From Owenia fusiformis (taxonomy: Eukaryota > Annelida > Polychaeta > Sabellida > Oweniidae): DNA of 64,000 nt. Both the position numbers and the translations under genes were made by a program. Of this stretch, positions 47,201-57,632 are shown one piece after another. The stretch spans positions 16,413,754 through 16,477,753 of the forward strand of contig CAIIXF020000011.1 in NCBI GenBank assembly GCA_903813345.2, in the 5' to 3' direction. Position 1 is the stretch's first letter. Every line of letters begins with the position of its first letter. The notes beneath the pieces are model-generated. The model had not been told where the DNA came from and did no database searches. It saw only the letters and a list, made by a program, of their open reading frames with translations.

Positions 47201-48437
47201 CAATGAGCTCAAATGAAATAATCATGGCCTTATATGGGTTGTGTTGAAAGTACTCTGAATCTGATTGACTAGCTACACCATTACATAAGATTTTTACAAT
47301 TATGAATTTATGAGATCTCAACAATCTCATATGAAGCTTCAAATATGGAATGAATATTTATTGCCAAAAGGTTGAAACACAGTACAGTAAAACCTGCAAA
47401 GTGGAGCATGTCTGTAAGTGGAAAACCTATAAATGGAACACTTTTCAAAGTCCTGCTACAGCATATTGACTTATTGAAAATGAACCTCTGTAAGTGGAAC
47501 ACGTTTTGTTGGAGGTACCAAATGTGTTCTACTTGTACAGATTTTACTGTATCCTGATTGGATAAAAACTATACATGGAGATTAGATTTGATTCCTAATT
47601 TAAAAGAGTGTAGATGGATTCAAACTCTTCAAAGGGTACCCTCCACATTGACACACTAAAATTAAAAAATAATCCAATCTGTGATCTGTTACCAGAAATA
47701 TTCATGATATGCATTAGAAATGTGATATTTATGATATTTACTTTTGATCTCATTTGTTATTCAGATCTGACATTAATGTGTCAATATCAAAATGAAACAT
47801 GGTAACATACTGCATATTCAAATGAATTCAAACTATACAAAGAACATACTGCACTAAATGTTAATGATGAAAATATTGAAACTGAACTGGTAGATGATCC
47901 AACAAACCTCAGAGTATGATAACAATAGAGTGGCTCTACGTATGATTCCAGCTAGAAGTTTCACTGTACTGAATATTATTTTGTAAAAAAATAAAAAATA
48001 AAAAAAATGTTAAACCCGCTCCCTTGTTTTTTGCTTATGGTCAGTCATTTCAGCATCAGTGTATTACCCTTTCCCTTGGTAAGATATCTATATTTCCCTC
48101 AGGATATACCCCATATCCAAAACTGAGCATCACATAACTAATTTATCATATGACAAGCATTTGATCTTCAAGTGCTTTCTACCTCAGATATATCTGTTTC
48201 TTTGCATAAGTCTCTGAACTATATATCAGTAAGAATGATTACAAGGGGAGGATAATTCATTTTACCCTATTCATTTTTGCGTGTTAAAGAGTGACAAAGG
48301 GCCATGGACTGCTTTCAGGTGTGTTAACAATAACATACCTTGTTCTGTGCGTTGATATTACACCTGGCACTGATGAGGATCCTAGTCACACCTGCATGAC
48401 CGTACCTAGCTGCCGTGTGAAGGGCTGTGTCCCCATA
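33280..48437 (-). CDS. ANKRD6: ANKRD6/diversin-like scaffold gene, last five exons (5' end outside window)
   Basis: Minus-strand gene assembled from five exons: 48437-48339, 37043-36945, 36673-36389, 35899-35678 and 35217-33280. Every junction has AG acceptor and GT donor, and every exon is a multiple of three in phase 0, giving 880 visible residues. Order of parts: two ankyrin repeats, a lysine-rich linker, a Pro/Ser segment with YYKDLAGNVKQ, a coiled coil of about 100 residues, a long Gln/Asn/Ser-rich disordered tail, and a C-terminal YFNSLVSNEMGKWYERR block. The same order occurs in vertebrate ANKRD6 (diversin), from recall of the family: [20 protein letters not shown], then YRGKDGK, then a CxC-plus-coiled-coil block, then QMEKWYERK. 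The family, with fly diego, acts at the cell cortex in planar polarity and in Wnt signalling through casein kinase 1. The post-ankyrin part is clearly longer than in human. Earlier ankyrin exons were not found up to 64000. The main alternative is another ankyrin scaffold, but the match outside the ankyrin repeats argues for ANKRD6. Confidence 0.88.
35678..35899 (-). CDS. ANKRD6: ANKRD6-like exon: proline/serine linker with YYKDLAGN block
   Basis: The exon is 222 bp, 74 codons, starting SKSSKKPLPVKQRSPSPSPP, then a Gly/Pro-rich stretch, and ending with a conserved block TYYKDLAGNVKQ immediately before a GTATAT donor. The acceptor is TTTATTTCAG. The terminal block matches the YTLYRGKDGKVMQ segment that precedes the cysteine-containing coiled coil in vertebrate ANKRD6, at the same distance from the next conserved block. 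SPSPSPP could bind SH3 or WW domains or be phosphorylated by proline-directed kinases; that is inference. Confidence 0.87.
35976..36085. mobile_element. MITE with AACATGCAAAATGTCACCAC ends, copy 2 (intron)
   Basis: AACATGCAAAATGTCACCACC at the left and GGTGGTGAACATAAT at the right. It lies in the 489-bp intron 35900-36388 of the ANKRD6-like gene. Confidence 0.5.
36389..36673 (-). CDS. ANKRD6: ANKRD6-like exon: half ankyrin cap and lysine-rich linker
   Basis: The exon is 285 bp, 95 codons. It opens with QNETSSDVARRKDYPEILLI, the C-terminal capping half-repeat, comparable with the [20 protein letters not shown] part of the vertebrate protein. It continues into a strongly basic, low-complexity linker (RGRDKRDGGKKSRHK, later a run of six lysines, KSKKKKKKSSKQ), which is a candidate nuclear localisation or phosphoinositide-binding patch. 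Acidic and serine-rich residues (QTEDEAEAVKSDSSD) lie between the two basic runs. Acceptor ATTGCAG, donor GTTAGT. The exact acceptor is slightly uncertain because only one candidate AG was weighed against homology. Confidence 0.85.
36945..37043 (-). CDS. ANKRD6: ANKRD6-like exon: last ankyrin repeat
   Basis: The exon is 99 bp, 33 codons, NDDTALHIAAALKRKKIAK then ILCEAKINLNLRNK. The acceptor is CTTTTTCAG and the donor GTACCC (GT followed by A, weak at +4 to +6). The string AAAL-x-x-KK-x-AKIL is what I recall of the last full ankyrin repeat in vertebrate ANKRD6 ([13 protein letters not shown]), and it was decisive in naming the gene. The position before TALH has N-D instead of the usual A-G. 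Confidence 0.92.
38250..39455. other. GC-richer intronic block with weak inverted ends
   Basis: GGCCAATCAAGGGCGTTACA...ATACCCGG at 38260-38281 is imperfectly mirrored by CCGGGTATTGATCTTTCCC...GGGCC at 39430-39453, which suggests an old element of about 1.2 kb. The interior has a TGACGTCA octamer (38589-38596) and an alternating GCGTGCGCGCGC tract (39376-39388). There is no coding region. Confidence 0.35.
39476..39528. repeat. Two adjacent small hairpins (intron)
   Basis: TATAGACTTAACAAAGTCTATA followed by GTCCCATGTGACTTTGTGGGAC. Each forms a compact stem-loop. GTAAGTGAG follows at about 39530 on the plus strand. Confidence 0.6.
40186..40372. mobile_element. pogo/Tigger-like MITE relic (intron)
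   Basis: TA + CAGTAAAATCTGTCTTATAC on the left. GTTCATATAAGAGAGGTGTTC on the right is the inverse of a typical inner terminal sequence. The last bases of the right end are decayed. Confidence 0.6.
41374..41876. mobile_element. pogo/Tigger-like MITE, 503 bp (intron)
   Basis: TA (41372-41373) + CAGTAGAACCTGTATATCTG, and TTCGGATTAGACAGGTTTTA + CTG + TA (41877-41878). Internal copies of AATCTGAACACC recur in both directions. It is the best-preserved member of this family here. Confidence 0.85.
44330..44392. repeat. Hairpin (63 bp) in intron
   Basis: The arms GAGGTCTCC / GGAGACCTC have an inner pair CGCAAAGTAG / CTACTTTGCG and a GCTGCCTTCGGCAG mini-hairpin in the right arm. It has the same GC-rich nested style as the hairpins at 2169 and 7391. 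Confidence 0.85.
45007..45068. mobile_element. MITE with AACATGACAAAATATCACCAC ends, copy 3 (intron)
   Basis: The left AACATGACAAAATATCACC and right ATGGTGACATCATG are inverted. About 60 bp, the shortest of the three copies. Confidence 0.45.
45270..45440. mobile_element. pogo/Tigger-like MITE relic (intron)
   Basis: TA + CAGTGAAACCTGTAATGTGG, AGTAGAACACCTCT inside, and a decayed right end near CCACTTTCACAGATTTG. Confidence 0.6.
47385..47549. mobile_element. pogo/Tigger-like MITE, 165 bp (intron)
   Basis: TA (47383-47384) + CAGTAAAACCTGCAAAGTGG, and CTTGTACAGATTTTACTG + TA (47550-47551). Internal GTAAGTGGAA(A/C)AC copies. Confidence 0.85.
48339..48437 (-). CDS. ANKRD6: ANKRD6-like exon: ankyrin repeat (penultimate)
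   Basis: The exon is 99 bp, 33 codons, one ankyrin repeat starting YGDTALHTAARYGHAG and ending INAQNK. On the minus strand a TTTGCAG acceptor precedes it and GTATGT follows it. It carries the TALH and A-A-R-x-G-H signature positions of the repeat's helix-turn-helix. It corresponds to the AGDTCLHVAARYNH repeat of the vertebrate protein. One repeat per 99-bp phase-0 exon is typical of ankyrin genes and lets repeats be gained or lost without a frameshift. It is separated from the next exon by 11.3 kb. Confidence 0.9.
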
Positions 48438-51400
48438 CTGCAAATATACAACAGCAATATACAATTATAACACATTCAAAAATATACAACAGCAATATAC
48501 AATAACACATTCAAAAATATACAACATGTAAAATACAACTTGCAATACAGCAAAACAATACTGAAGGACCAAAAATATACAATACAAAATTGTCATTATA
48601 CAATAATCTTTGATGAGAGACTAACAATAACAAATATACAATGATACTTAGAATTATAGATAGTATGGTCATACAATTACAATCTGAATTTAAGATAAAA
48701 TCACAAAGCAAATTTCATTCATAAATTACAATTTGACAACTCTAGATATATATCATTAGTGTATGGCCTCCTAAATTGTGACACAAACATCCCTGAGGGG
48801 AGAGGAATACTTAAGAGAGAAACTGTCCTCCTAGATACAACATCAAATTATGATGAAGAGCCAAAAATATGCCACGACAAATAACTTCACAATTTCTTTA
48901 CAAAATACGTTTCAAGAACTGTATGGAAATTTTACTTTTTAATTGTGAATATCTAAAAGAAATTGGAATGGAAAGACTTGGACAAAGTGACATATTATTG
49001 AGTAAGATATAAACATTGTCCTCTGGAAATGTCACTTATTAACCGTAGGCTGTTGAAAATTAATAACAATTTGTGATTTAATGAATATGTCTGACTTTGA
49101 AATGTATTTTTCGCAACTGTATGCAAATTACATTTTTTCTATTTTATGTAATGAATGAATGGTTGGTTAGCCTGACTCTGTCTCGTAAGATCATTTTGAA
49201 GTTCTATCATACAATTTCATGTTCCTGTTTTTCATTTTTAATATTTTATTCGATAATCAAGGGAGGCTCGCTCTCATTTTTCGGTGTCTCTCTTGTTCGA
49301 GATCTTCATGAAATAGTAGAGGCTGTAATTTAAACGAGGAGGAGAGATAGTTGCGATAACTACCAAATAATTCTTTTTGAAAAATAGTTATTTCTTTAAA
49401 AGTTGAACATATGTTAAGAAATCCCTTTCTGGTCATTCCAAAAACCATCATGGACAAACATTTTACTTCATTTCTTTAGGATTTAAGTAAAAAATCTGGT
49501 CTGGAAAATTGTGCTTTATAAACAATTAGTCTGGAGGGGGTTTCTTTTATAAAATGAAACACGAACCTGAATATTCCCATCAAACACATACACTAAACTT
49601 CTTCATTTCAACTATGAATTATTTTAGATTGACACATCGATGAATTGCTGTCAGTCAATAAATTCATTCCCTATTCCGTGTCTATCACACACTGTCGATG
49701 TAACAATGTAGCCTTGAATTGTAATGGATTAATTAAATGAATAAAGATATATACGCATGACTAGGAATACTGTATTACATCAATCAAAGTCTAAACTGAT
49801 TTATGTAACATGTGGTATGACATTTGTGGTTATGAAATCATTCATATGTCATGAGGTCTACATTACAATACAATTTATGTTACAACTGTTTCATGTACAA
49901 AAGTACCCTCGATGTTTATTCATGTGAAATAGCCAGAAATGTATGATTTCATCTCTGTATCTGAGTTGTACTGGTTCATAAGGTTTTGCCTGTTTTACTT
50001 TTTCAGAAATTGCCAGCTATCAATGACTAAAACTGGTATACAGGATATCAAGACTTTTTTAAATGTTTTTTTGTAAATCATAGGTTCAAATGAATTTTAG
50101 GGAGATCGCTGTATTCAGCTCCCTCCTCTCCTTTGGGAGATGACTGAACTCCTTGAAGGAGACCAGAGACAAAAGTGCAAAAATAATATAAGTTCCCCCA
50201 TGCACGTGTCCGTATTTAACCTAAAGAACTAAACCAGTTTGTGGTACTGTGGTCACCCAACTTTAATCATTCATTAGTGGAACACATAGAGGGACTTATA
50301 TGCAAATCAAATGCCTCAAAACAGAGGTTATATACCACATGAAAGCAGGCCTAGCCACATGTTTGAATAACTCCCACCAACAATCAGCCTGCAGCAAGTA
50401 ATCTCTGTAATCAGAACAATACAAGAAACACTAAAAACACATCTATCATTATTTCTAAATTCACTTGTATGATAATGTCAAAATAGATAGATAGCCTAAA
50501 ATATTTGGCAATGTGGTCTTAATTTTGATCTCAAATTTCGTGATTAACCAGACCCTTAAACCAGAAATCCTCCAATTGTTGCTAACCTCTGAATGGCTAG
50601 TTTATTCTATGTGGTACAAGAAAGGATTGTGGGTAATGGTTTCCTGTGTTGGTAGCTGTTAGAAATGAGTGTATGTCAGGGCCATGATGGATGGGGGCCA
50701 TATATTACTGTCTGCCAGGGCAGAGGAGAGATACCCACTTCCTACATACAAATGTAAACCTGACTAGAAAACATCACTCTCTCTTGCTAATTCTAGAACT
50801 CTAGAGATGGAGTGATTAGATTAGATTAATGCTGAATGAGATAAAGCCATTGTGCCTTTCTAATGTGATCTTGCTGAATTATCTTTTTCCGCTAGATAAT
50901 GCATATAAAAAACAAGCATTTTGAACTAAATAGAGATATAATTTCATAGTTTTGGTTCTAAAAATGAAAAAATCACATTTGCGCAGAATGAGCAATCTAA
51001 TTTGAACAATCTAATTTGAAAAAGCAAAGAAGTATCCCTTGCACCTGGACTGTTATAAAAAATCTCAGTAACAGAGTCCAAATCATTATAGCACTTAACA
51101 TTGAGAGGGAGTCCAACTGGAAAAACAAGTTGGATATGAGTTCATTTCTCACTTACTCAAGATAGGGATCAGTCTTTGCTGTCTGGGCCTATGTTCAAAA
51201 TGTAGCATATCATAAAAACATAATTAGGCCTAATGCCAACTATACAGTACTGAAATATGTACTTAATAAATAAGTACATTTTTTCAGTAAAAAAATATAC
51301 TGAAACGCTCCTTTCAGTACAAATGCCCCCCCCCCTGAATCTGTCTGCCTTTGTCACGTAACTTCAAATAGTCCTTAAATACAACAATATTGTTACATAA

Positions 51401-53666
51401 AACAGAAAATTCTTCAAAAGAAACAATGTTAGTCTGGCATTTTTCTTCCATCAGTCAACACTCCACGCAGGAAGAATAACAGATGCAAAAATATCATTTT
51501 CATGTTTTTATTTGCAGAAATGTGGCTGTTACATGATAACGAAGGTCACCGTGCCACAGCTAATGAAGTGATATCTTGATGTGTTTTCCTAGCTATTTGA
51601 GTAATGGATGTCTGGGGAGATGTGTTTTGCATCAGTAGCATTTATAATTATTCAAACACCTTGATTGCAGGTTTGCAGTGTTTTCTTTTCATGTTGAACA
51701 AGAATCAACTCAAATGGAAGCAGTCTGTTGCCATAGTTTTAAACTTATAAGTCACATTTTTGAAAACGAAATCTCCATATTCCATATTTTGAACACTAGC
51801 ATAGAAGTTTAAATTTTGAGCCTTCATTCTTTGAGATCGGGATTGAATTCTGATTATGCCTATAGATAACATAACAGAGCCATTATTTCACAAAAATGAA
51901 CACCAATTTGACTCAAACACACTAATACTTGCAATCCAGTATGACATTCATTGAATCAAAACACACTTTTGAAAGCCAAGATGCTAAAACCAAGGGACAA
52001 TCTGTATTGCAATAACTGCCTTGACCACCCTGTAGATTTCAACTACATACCCTAGAGTTCAATTAGTTCTGCTCACCCTGTATTGATATTCAGGCTGAGA
52101 GTGGTCAGTGAGTACATATACATCAATCAGGATAGGAACCCAATGTTTAAGACAGACAGCAAAACAAAACTGAGATCATGAGATCAAAGGTCCATCAATA
52201 GAATCCCAAGAGACTCTCTCCAAACAAAAAACAGAGATCAAGATAAAGTTATTTAACAAATTGACTTGACTAACAAAAACTTCATAGGATTTTAACAGGA
52301 GGAAAGAAATCCTGTATTTAGATATTGACTAACCAAATAATCATGGTTGAAAGATTTTTGGTAGAGTTATCTTTTCTTTGCCTCCATCATGTGAAAGATG
52401 ACCTCATATGTAATTACTAGCAGAATACAGGTGTTGAATGATGTACCAATACATCAAAGAAACCATGGACCAGGTCCAAACATCTTACAGCACAGGATGT
52501 GCATTCCCAGATATCCTGTATATAACCATGTGACATTGTTTGATCAATCATTTGGAGCCCTGTTGACTATTTGTCCTGGGCTTAAATCACTTTTTCAGGT
52601 AAGACTTGTGGTTTTGTCCAAGACATCTGGGTACACAGAAGGTTTACTCCCAAGTACCCCTACTCCATCATGTGACCTCTTTAGGCTAAACCTAACAGGA
52701 ACCAACAGTATCACCCATCTGAATGACCAGCATACCCTACTCATGATGCTGGATATTGACCTTTGACCTTATATTGCACCACTCCCTGCAATGCCTGATA
52801 TTTGTAGCAAGCATGTTCAGTTAATCATCAAATTCTTAGGTGATCTACTCATTTCTCATCAATCTATGTATTTCAAAGATACATACCCAAGTTGGTCTCC
52901 TTAGCAACTTGACTATTGGGATTTCCCTAGCAACATGATCAGGGATAGGGGGGGGGCAATGGAGATCATCCACTAGTGTGGTAGGTCTTGGGATAAGTGG
53001 ATGATGGAACTCTTCAACAAGCATATACAAAAGATAAAGAGATAAAAAATAAATCATTTATGATCCTAAATGTCTTAAAGCAATCCAATCTTGTACACTC
53101 CACCAAGGGGTAGAATTTACTTTAATGTTTATTCCTGGAATTATTCCCTACTCTTGAGATTTCATTAAAACAGTCTTTAATGGTGTGGAAATGTTGTTTA
53201 ACCTTAGAGGGGGATGAGGATCATTAATTCAGTCAATTCAAATCTTTCAGCAAACTGCTTCTGACTTAGATGGTGTATTATTTCAAAGAACCCCTTCATG
53301 CAGTGCTGCCTTATAAACACATCCCTAGATATGCTTATTTTAGCCTTTTCTATTTTGTATTTCGGGTATTACCCATCATTATATTTTTTTAAACGTAAAC
53401 TTTCCAAAAAATTGAGAATCACCACAATCGGGAGTATATAAGGATCACTGCATGTTCACGTCATCGTTTCTGTAAATTCTATTCATTTTTTCTATTACCA
53501 TTAACAATAAGGTACAATAACCTGGAGATGCTCTTCATTGTTTTTAACTATCAAAGAAGACACATTATACAAACTACAAAGGGTCTACAAACCTCTAGAT
53601 CTGGAGGTTTACAAGGTCTTAGAGTTTCCAAAAATGTTCTGAGGTATCTACTGACTGCTTTTTTAC
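48438..53666 (-). other. ANKRD6-like upstream intron, part before the satellite block
   Basis: Directly above the exon are ACAATATACAACA repeats (48443-48540). I looked on the minus strand for the TALHxAA signature of a further 99-bp ankyrin exon and saw none. A 122-codon plus-strand frame at 52398 is not supported. Confidence 0.6.
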
Positions 53667-53734
53667 GAGAATGGTGCAGGAATGGCTATATCGTTGTATA
53701 GCGATATATCGCTATACTGCCTCTCATTGACTTA

Positions 53735-55320
53735 CATGTGATATATTCGATATATATCGTCGATATATAAGGCTATATAAAATCTGGCCAGATATACTTC
53801 TCCAGATTTTATCATGTCCCTAGCATTTACCCATGACGATATACACGCTATATTCGATATGTATCCTCTTGCCAAGATATAGAGCAATATACACATGATA
53901 TATACGCTATATTCGATATATATCATGTCTTCAAGATATATATCGGATATATATCCCCAATACAGGGTTTGTTGAATCAGTTCTTAAAATTATACACGAC
54001 GATATACACGATATACACGATATATTCGATATATATCCTCTTTTTAAGATAAAGAGCGATATACACAAGATATATACGCTATATTTGATATATATCCTGT
54101 CTTCAAGATATATATCGGATATATCCCCAATATAGGGTTTGTTGAATCAGTTCTTAAAGTTATTCATGACGATATACACGATATACACGATATATTCGAT
54201 ATATATCCTATTTTCAAAGATATAGAACGATATACACAAGATATATACGCTATATTCGATATATATATCCTGTGTTTAAGATATATATCGGATATATATC
54301 CCCAATACAGAGATTGTAAAGTCGGTTCTTACAATTGTCCATGACGATATACACGATATACACGATATATTCGATATATATCCTCTTTTCAAGATATAGA
54401 ACGATATACACAAGATATATACGCTATATTTGATATATATCCTGTCTTCAAGATATATATCGGATATATATCCCCAATACAGGGTTTGTTGAATCAGTTC
54501 TTAAAATTATACACGACGATATACACGATATATTCGATATATATCCTCTTTTCAAGATAAAGAGCGATATACACAAGATATATACGCTATATTTGATATA
54601 TATCCTGTCTTCAAGATATATATCGGATATATATCCCCAATACAGGGTTTGTTGAATCAGTTCTTAAAATTATACACGACGATATACACGATATACACGA
54701 TATATTCGATATATCCTCTTTTCAAGATAAAGAGCGATATACACAAGATATATACGCTATATTTGATATATATTCTGTCTTCAAGATATATATCGGATAT
54801 ATATCCCCAATACAGGGTTTGTTGAATCAGTTCTTAAAATTATTCATGACGATATACACGATATACACGTTATATTCGATATATATCCTCTTTTTCAAGA
54901 TATAGAGCGATATACACAAGATATATACGCTATATTTGATATATATCCTGTCTTCAAGATATATATCGGATATATATCCCAAATACAGGGTTTGTTGAAT
55001 CAGTTCTTAAAATTATACACGACGATATACACGACACGATATATTCGATATATATCCTCTTTTCAAGATAAAGAGCGATATACACAAGATATATACGCTA
55101 TATTTGATATATATCCTGTCTTCAAGATATATATCGGATATATATCCCCAATACAGGGTTTGTTGAATCAGTTCTTAAAATTATACACGACGATATACAC
55201 GATATATACGCTATATTCGATATATATCTTCTTTTCAAGATATAGAGCGATAAACTAATGATATACACGATATATTCGATACATATCCTCTTTTCAAGAT
55301 ATTGACCGATATACACATGA
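53735..55320. repeat. Satellite array, unit about 170 bp, 8 units
   Basis: The landmark ATATCCCCAATACAGGG (or a close variant) recurs at 53955, 54125, 54300, 54472, 54635, 54805, 54977 and 55146, spacing 163-175 bp. Each unit has CGATATATTCGATATATATC, AAGATAAAGAGCGATATACA and TTGTTGAATCAGTTCTTAAA. The frames across it are phase readings of the repeat. Confidence 0.93.
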
Positions 55321-55633
55321 TTTTTTTATTATTATATCTTGGTTACCGCCATATTTGGCGAGCAATACCTCATTGGTATATTCCGTATTTTACGTATTTT
55401 ACACTCGAAGACAGAGCCAGAAACCCCTCCTTGGAGGAGCCCTGTGTTCTTTTATGTGCACAGGTACACAGACATACAGGTACACACCACAGCCTTTTAT
55501 ACGAGTCATGAACCACTCAGTCAAACACCCAGAATTACATAACGCACAAACATACTTGTCTGAACCGGGAATCGAACCCGGGGCCAAGCGATATTGGTAA
55601 CCTTGACTCTGCCTCTGAGCCATAGCGGGTGGT
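55321..55633 (-). mobile_element. tRNA-derived SINE inserted in the satellite
   Basis: On the minus strand a tRNA-like head starts ACCACCCGCTATGGCTCAGAGG. The A box TGGCTCAGAGGC is at 55622-55611 and the B box GGTTCGATTCC at 55578-55568, a pol III type 2 promoter. A body of about 200 bp follows (GTGGTTCATGACTCG, AAAAGGCTGTGGTGTG), then a tail ATAATAATAAAAAAA. The GC content contrasts sharply with the surrounding satellite. It is not a functional tRNA, because no clean acceptor stem pairs across it. Confidence 0.82.
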
Positions 55634-55849
55634 ATACGATATATTCGATATATATCCTATAGAGCGATATACTAACGATACATACGCTATAGTGACCGAG
55701 GGAAATATCGATATCATCCGAGGGATATTACCCATATCATCCCGACAGGTGAATAACGACCTTATACCATGGTCAAGAGCAACATCTACCCAAAATCTTC
55801 TGTTGAATGAGAGAAAAAGGATTGAATCTTAGAAATATTTACGTTACAT

Positions 55850-56640
55850 ACACTCCCCTCCGTAAGTTTGGCAATCTTAGTTCCCTCATTGAACTACGTG
55901 TTAAAGCCTCTTTATGTTTGAATTTCTTTTTCCATTACCTGCGAGGAAAATACTTATAATATTGATGGGAATGTAATTTAATTAATTTCCAATGCCTCCA
56001 AATGTTCCCAATTCTTCCTCAATTGCAATAGGTTGAAAATTGATGATAAATCTGATGAATTTTGGAAAATCGACAATCCCATGTAAACCAATGGGAAATA
56101 GTAAGTTTGCCGCAAGTCATATGACAGAATATCTATCCATCTGAGATGTTGCAAAAAATGCAAGTTAGGTGGCCAAAATTGTATTTGCTTACTTTGTTTA
56201 ATAAAAATTTGATATGTTTCCTCAGTTTTAAAAAGTTATAGGTCTTCAAAGTCAAAATTATTTTTCTGTTACTTAAGTATTCATAAAGTAAACTGAACAC
56301 TTAGAGTACAAAAAGTAGACAATTCAATTTTCTATAATTATAAAAATATTTTAGGTGAGTCTTTTACTGGTTAGGTACCCTGAAATCAGATTTGCCCCGA
56401 ACCCACCATTTTCCATTGGTTTACATAGGAATGACGATTTTCACAAATTCATAAAGTTTATCACCAATTTTCGACCTATTGTGATTGAGGAAAAAATTGG
56501 GAAACCTTGGGGGCATTGGAAATGAAGTCAAGTTACATTTCCATCAATACACATTTTCCTCACAGGTTATGTTAAATAAAATTCAAACAAAAAGAGCCTT
56601 TAATATGTAGTTCAATGAGGGGGTTTCATTTACAAACTCA
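55850..56640. mobile_element. Right-truncated copy of the 24480 foldback MITE
   Basis: TA + CACTCCCCTCCGTAAGTTTG, then the same arm order as at 24480 (CATTGAACTACGTGTTAAAG, AATAGGTTGAAAATTGATGA), with the inverse arm near 56450-56620. The last 30 bp of the right end is replaced. A second copy lacking the first 38 bp lies at 58141-58890 through the tandem duplication. Confidence 0.88.
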
Positions 56641-57162
56641 TTTTTGGAAATAAATCTAATTTGTGAAAAAAGATACCAACTTGATATTTGTCTTGATATC
56701 AAGATACATAACGAAGATATACACGATTTTTTGGAAAAAATGAAAAATTTGGAAAAAATGAAAATTTTGAAAATATGAAAATTTGTGAAAAACTGAAAAA
56801 TTTTGAAAATGATTTTTTTGGAAAACATGTAAAAATTGTAATATACCCGGTATCAATATCATCCCTGATATCATCCCTCTAATCCTGAATATCTTGAAAA
56901 GAGGATATATATCGAATATATCGTAAATATGGTGTGTATATCGCTCTATATCTTGGAAAGAGGATATATATCGAATATATCATGTATATCATGTTTGAAA
57001 AATATAAGAACTGATTTAACAAAATTGTAAACTGGGAATATATATCCGATATATATCTTGAAGACAGGATATATATCGAATACCATATTTATCAAGCACG
57101 ATATACACGATATATTCGATATATATCCTCTTTCCTAGATATATAGAGATTATCTTATATGA

Positions 57163-57276
57163 GGTTCAGGATATTGGGATTATCCCGAGGCCAATATAAT
57201 ATATTTGCCCGAGGGCCGCAGGTCCCGAGGGAAAATATATTATATTGGCCAAGGGATTATCCCAATATCCTGAACC
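57163..57276. repeat. Hairpin (114 bp) inside the 561-bp segment
   Basis: The arms GGTTCAGGATATTGGGATTA / inverse have an inner AATATAATATATTT pair and the GC-rich centre GCCCGAGGGCCGCAGGTCCC. It has the same size and plan as 2169-2283. Confidence 0.9.
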
Positions 57277-57578
57277 GACTATAGGATAATATGTTTATCC
57301 CATACCAATCTTGGTCATCTGGTTAACATTGTTCAATCGTGGAAATATTCTAGAATATTCATGTCCAGTTTTGTTTTCTTGGCCGTGGGCGGATTTTCCT
57401 GTTCTCTCAAATATTCCCACATTTATTTTCTCAAATTTCTGATTGATTAAGTGGATGCTCCTTTTCTTTTTTAAACCATCAAACAGATCCCGATTGTCTG
57501 TGTTTTCTCCATTGTCGTTTACAGTCATTACGCGAACGTTACAAATTATGAACAAATATGCGAGCGGCGATTATGACG

Positions 57579-57632
57579 TAGCGGGCAGATATACTATAAT
57601 TGCCCGCTCGGAGCGGGACGTAAAGCTATATC
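57579..57632. repeat. Hairpin (54 bp) inside the 561-bp segment
   Basis: AGCGGGCAGATATA / TATATCTGCCCGCT arms with centre GCCCGCTCGGAGCGGG, a hairpin in a hairpin. Confidence 0.88.

Larger units (their letters stand above)
37044..48338 (-). other. ANKRD6-like intron of 11.3 kb
   Basis: Bounded by GTATGT (48338 side) and TTTTTCAG (37044 side). It holds three pogo-like MITEs (40186, 41374, 47385) and a fourth relic (45270), the hairpin at 44330, two TGACGTCA octamers (43989-43996, 44078-44085) and the 38250 block. No further ankyrin exon was found in it. Confidence 0.8.

Noticed and set aside
52398-52766. 122-codon plus-strand frame
   Set aside because: No recognisable domain, antisense to the ANKRD6-like intron, no adjacent exon-like frame; consistent with chance.
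55540-55633. tRNA gene on the minus strand
   Set aside because: A and B boxes exist, but the acceptor stem does not pair and a SINE body with an A-rich tail follows; it is a SINE head.
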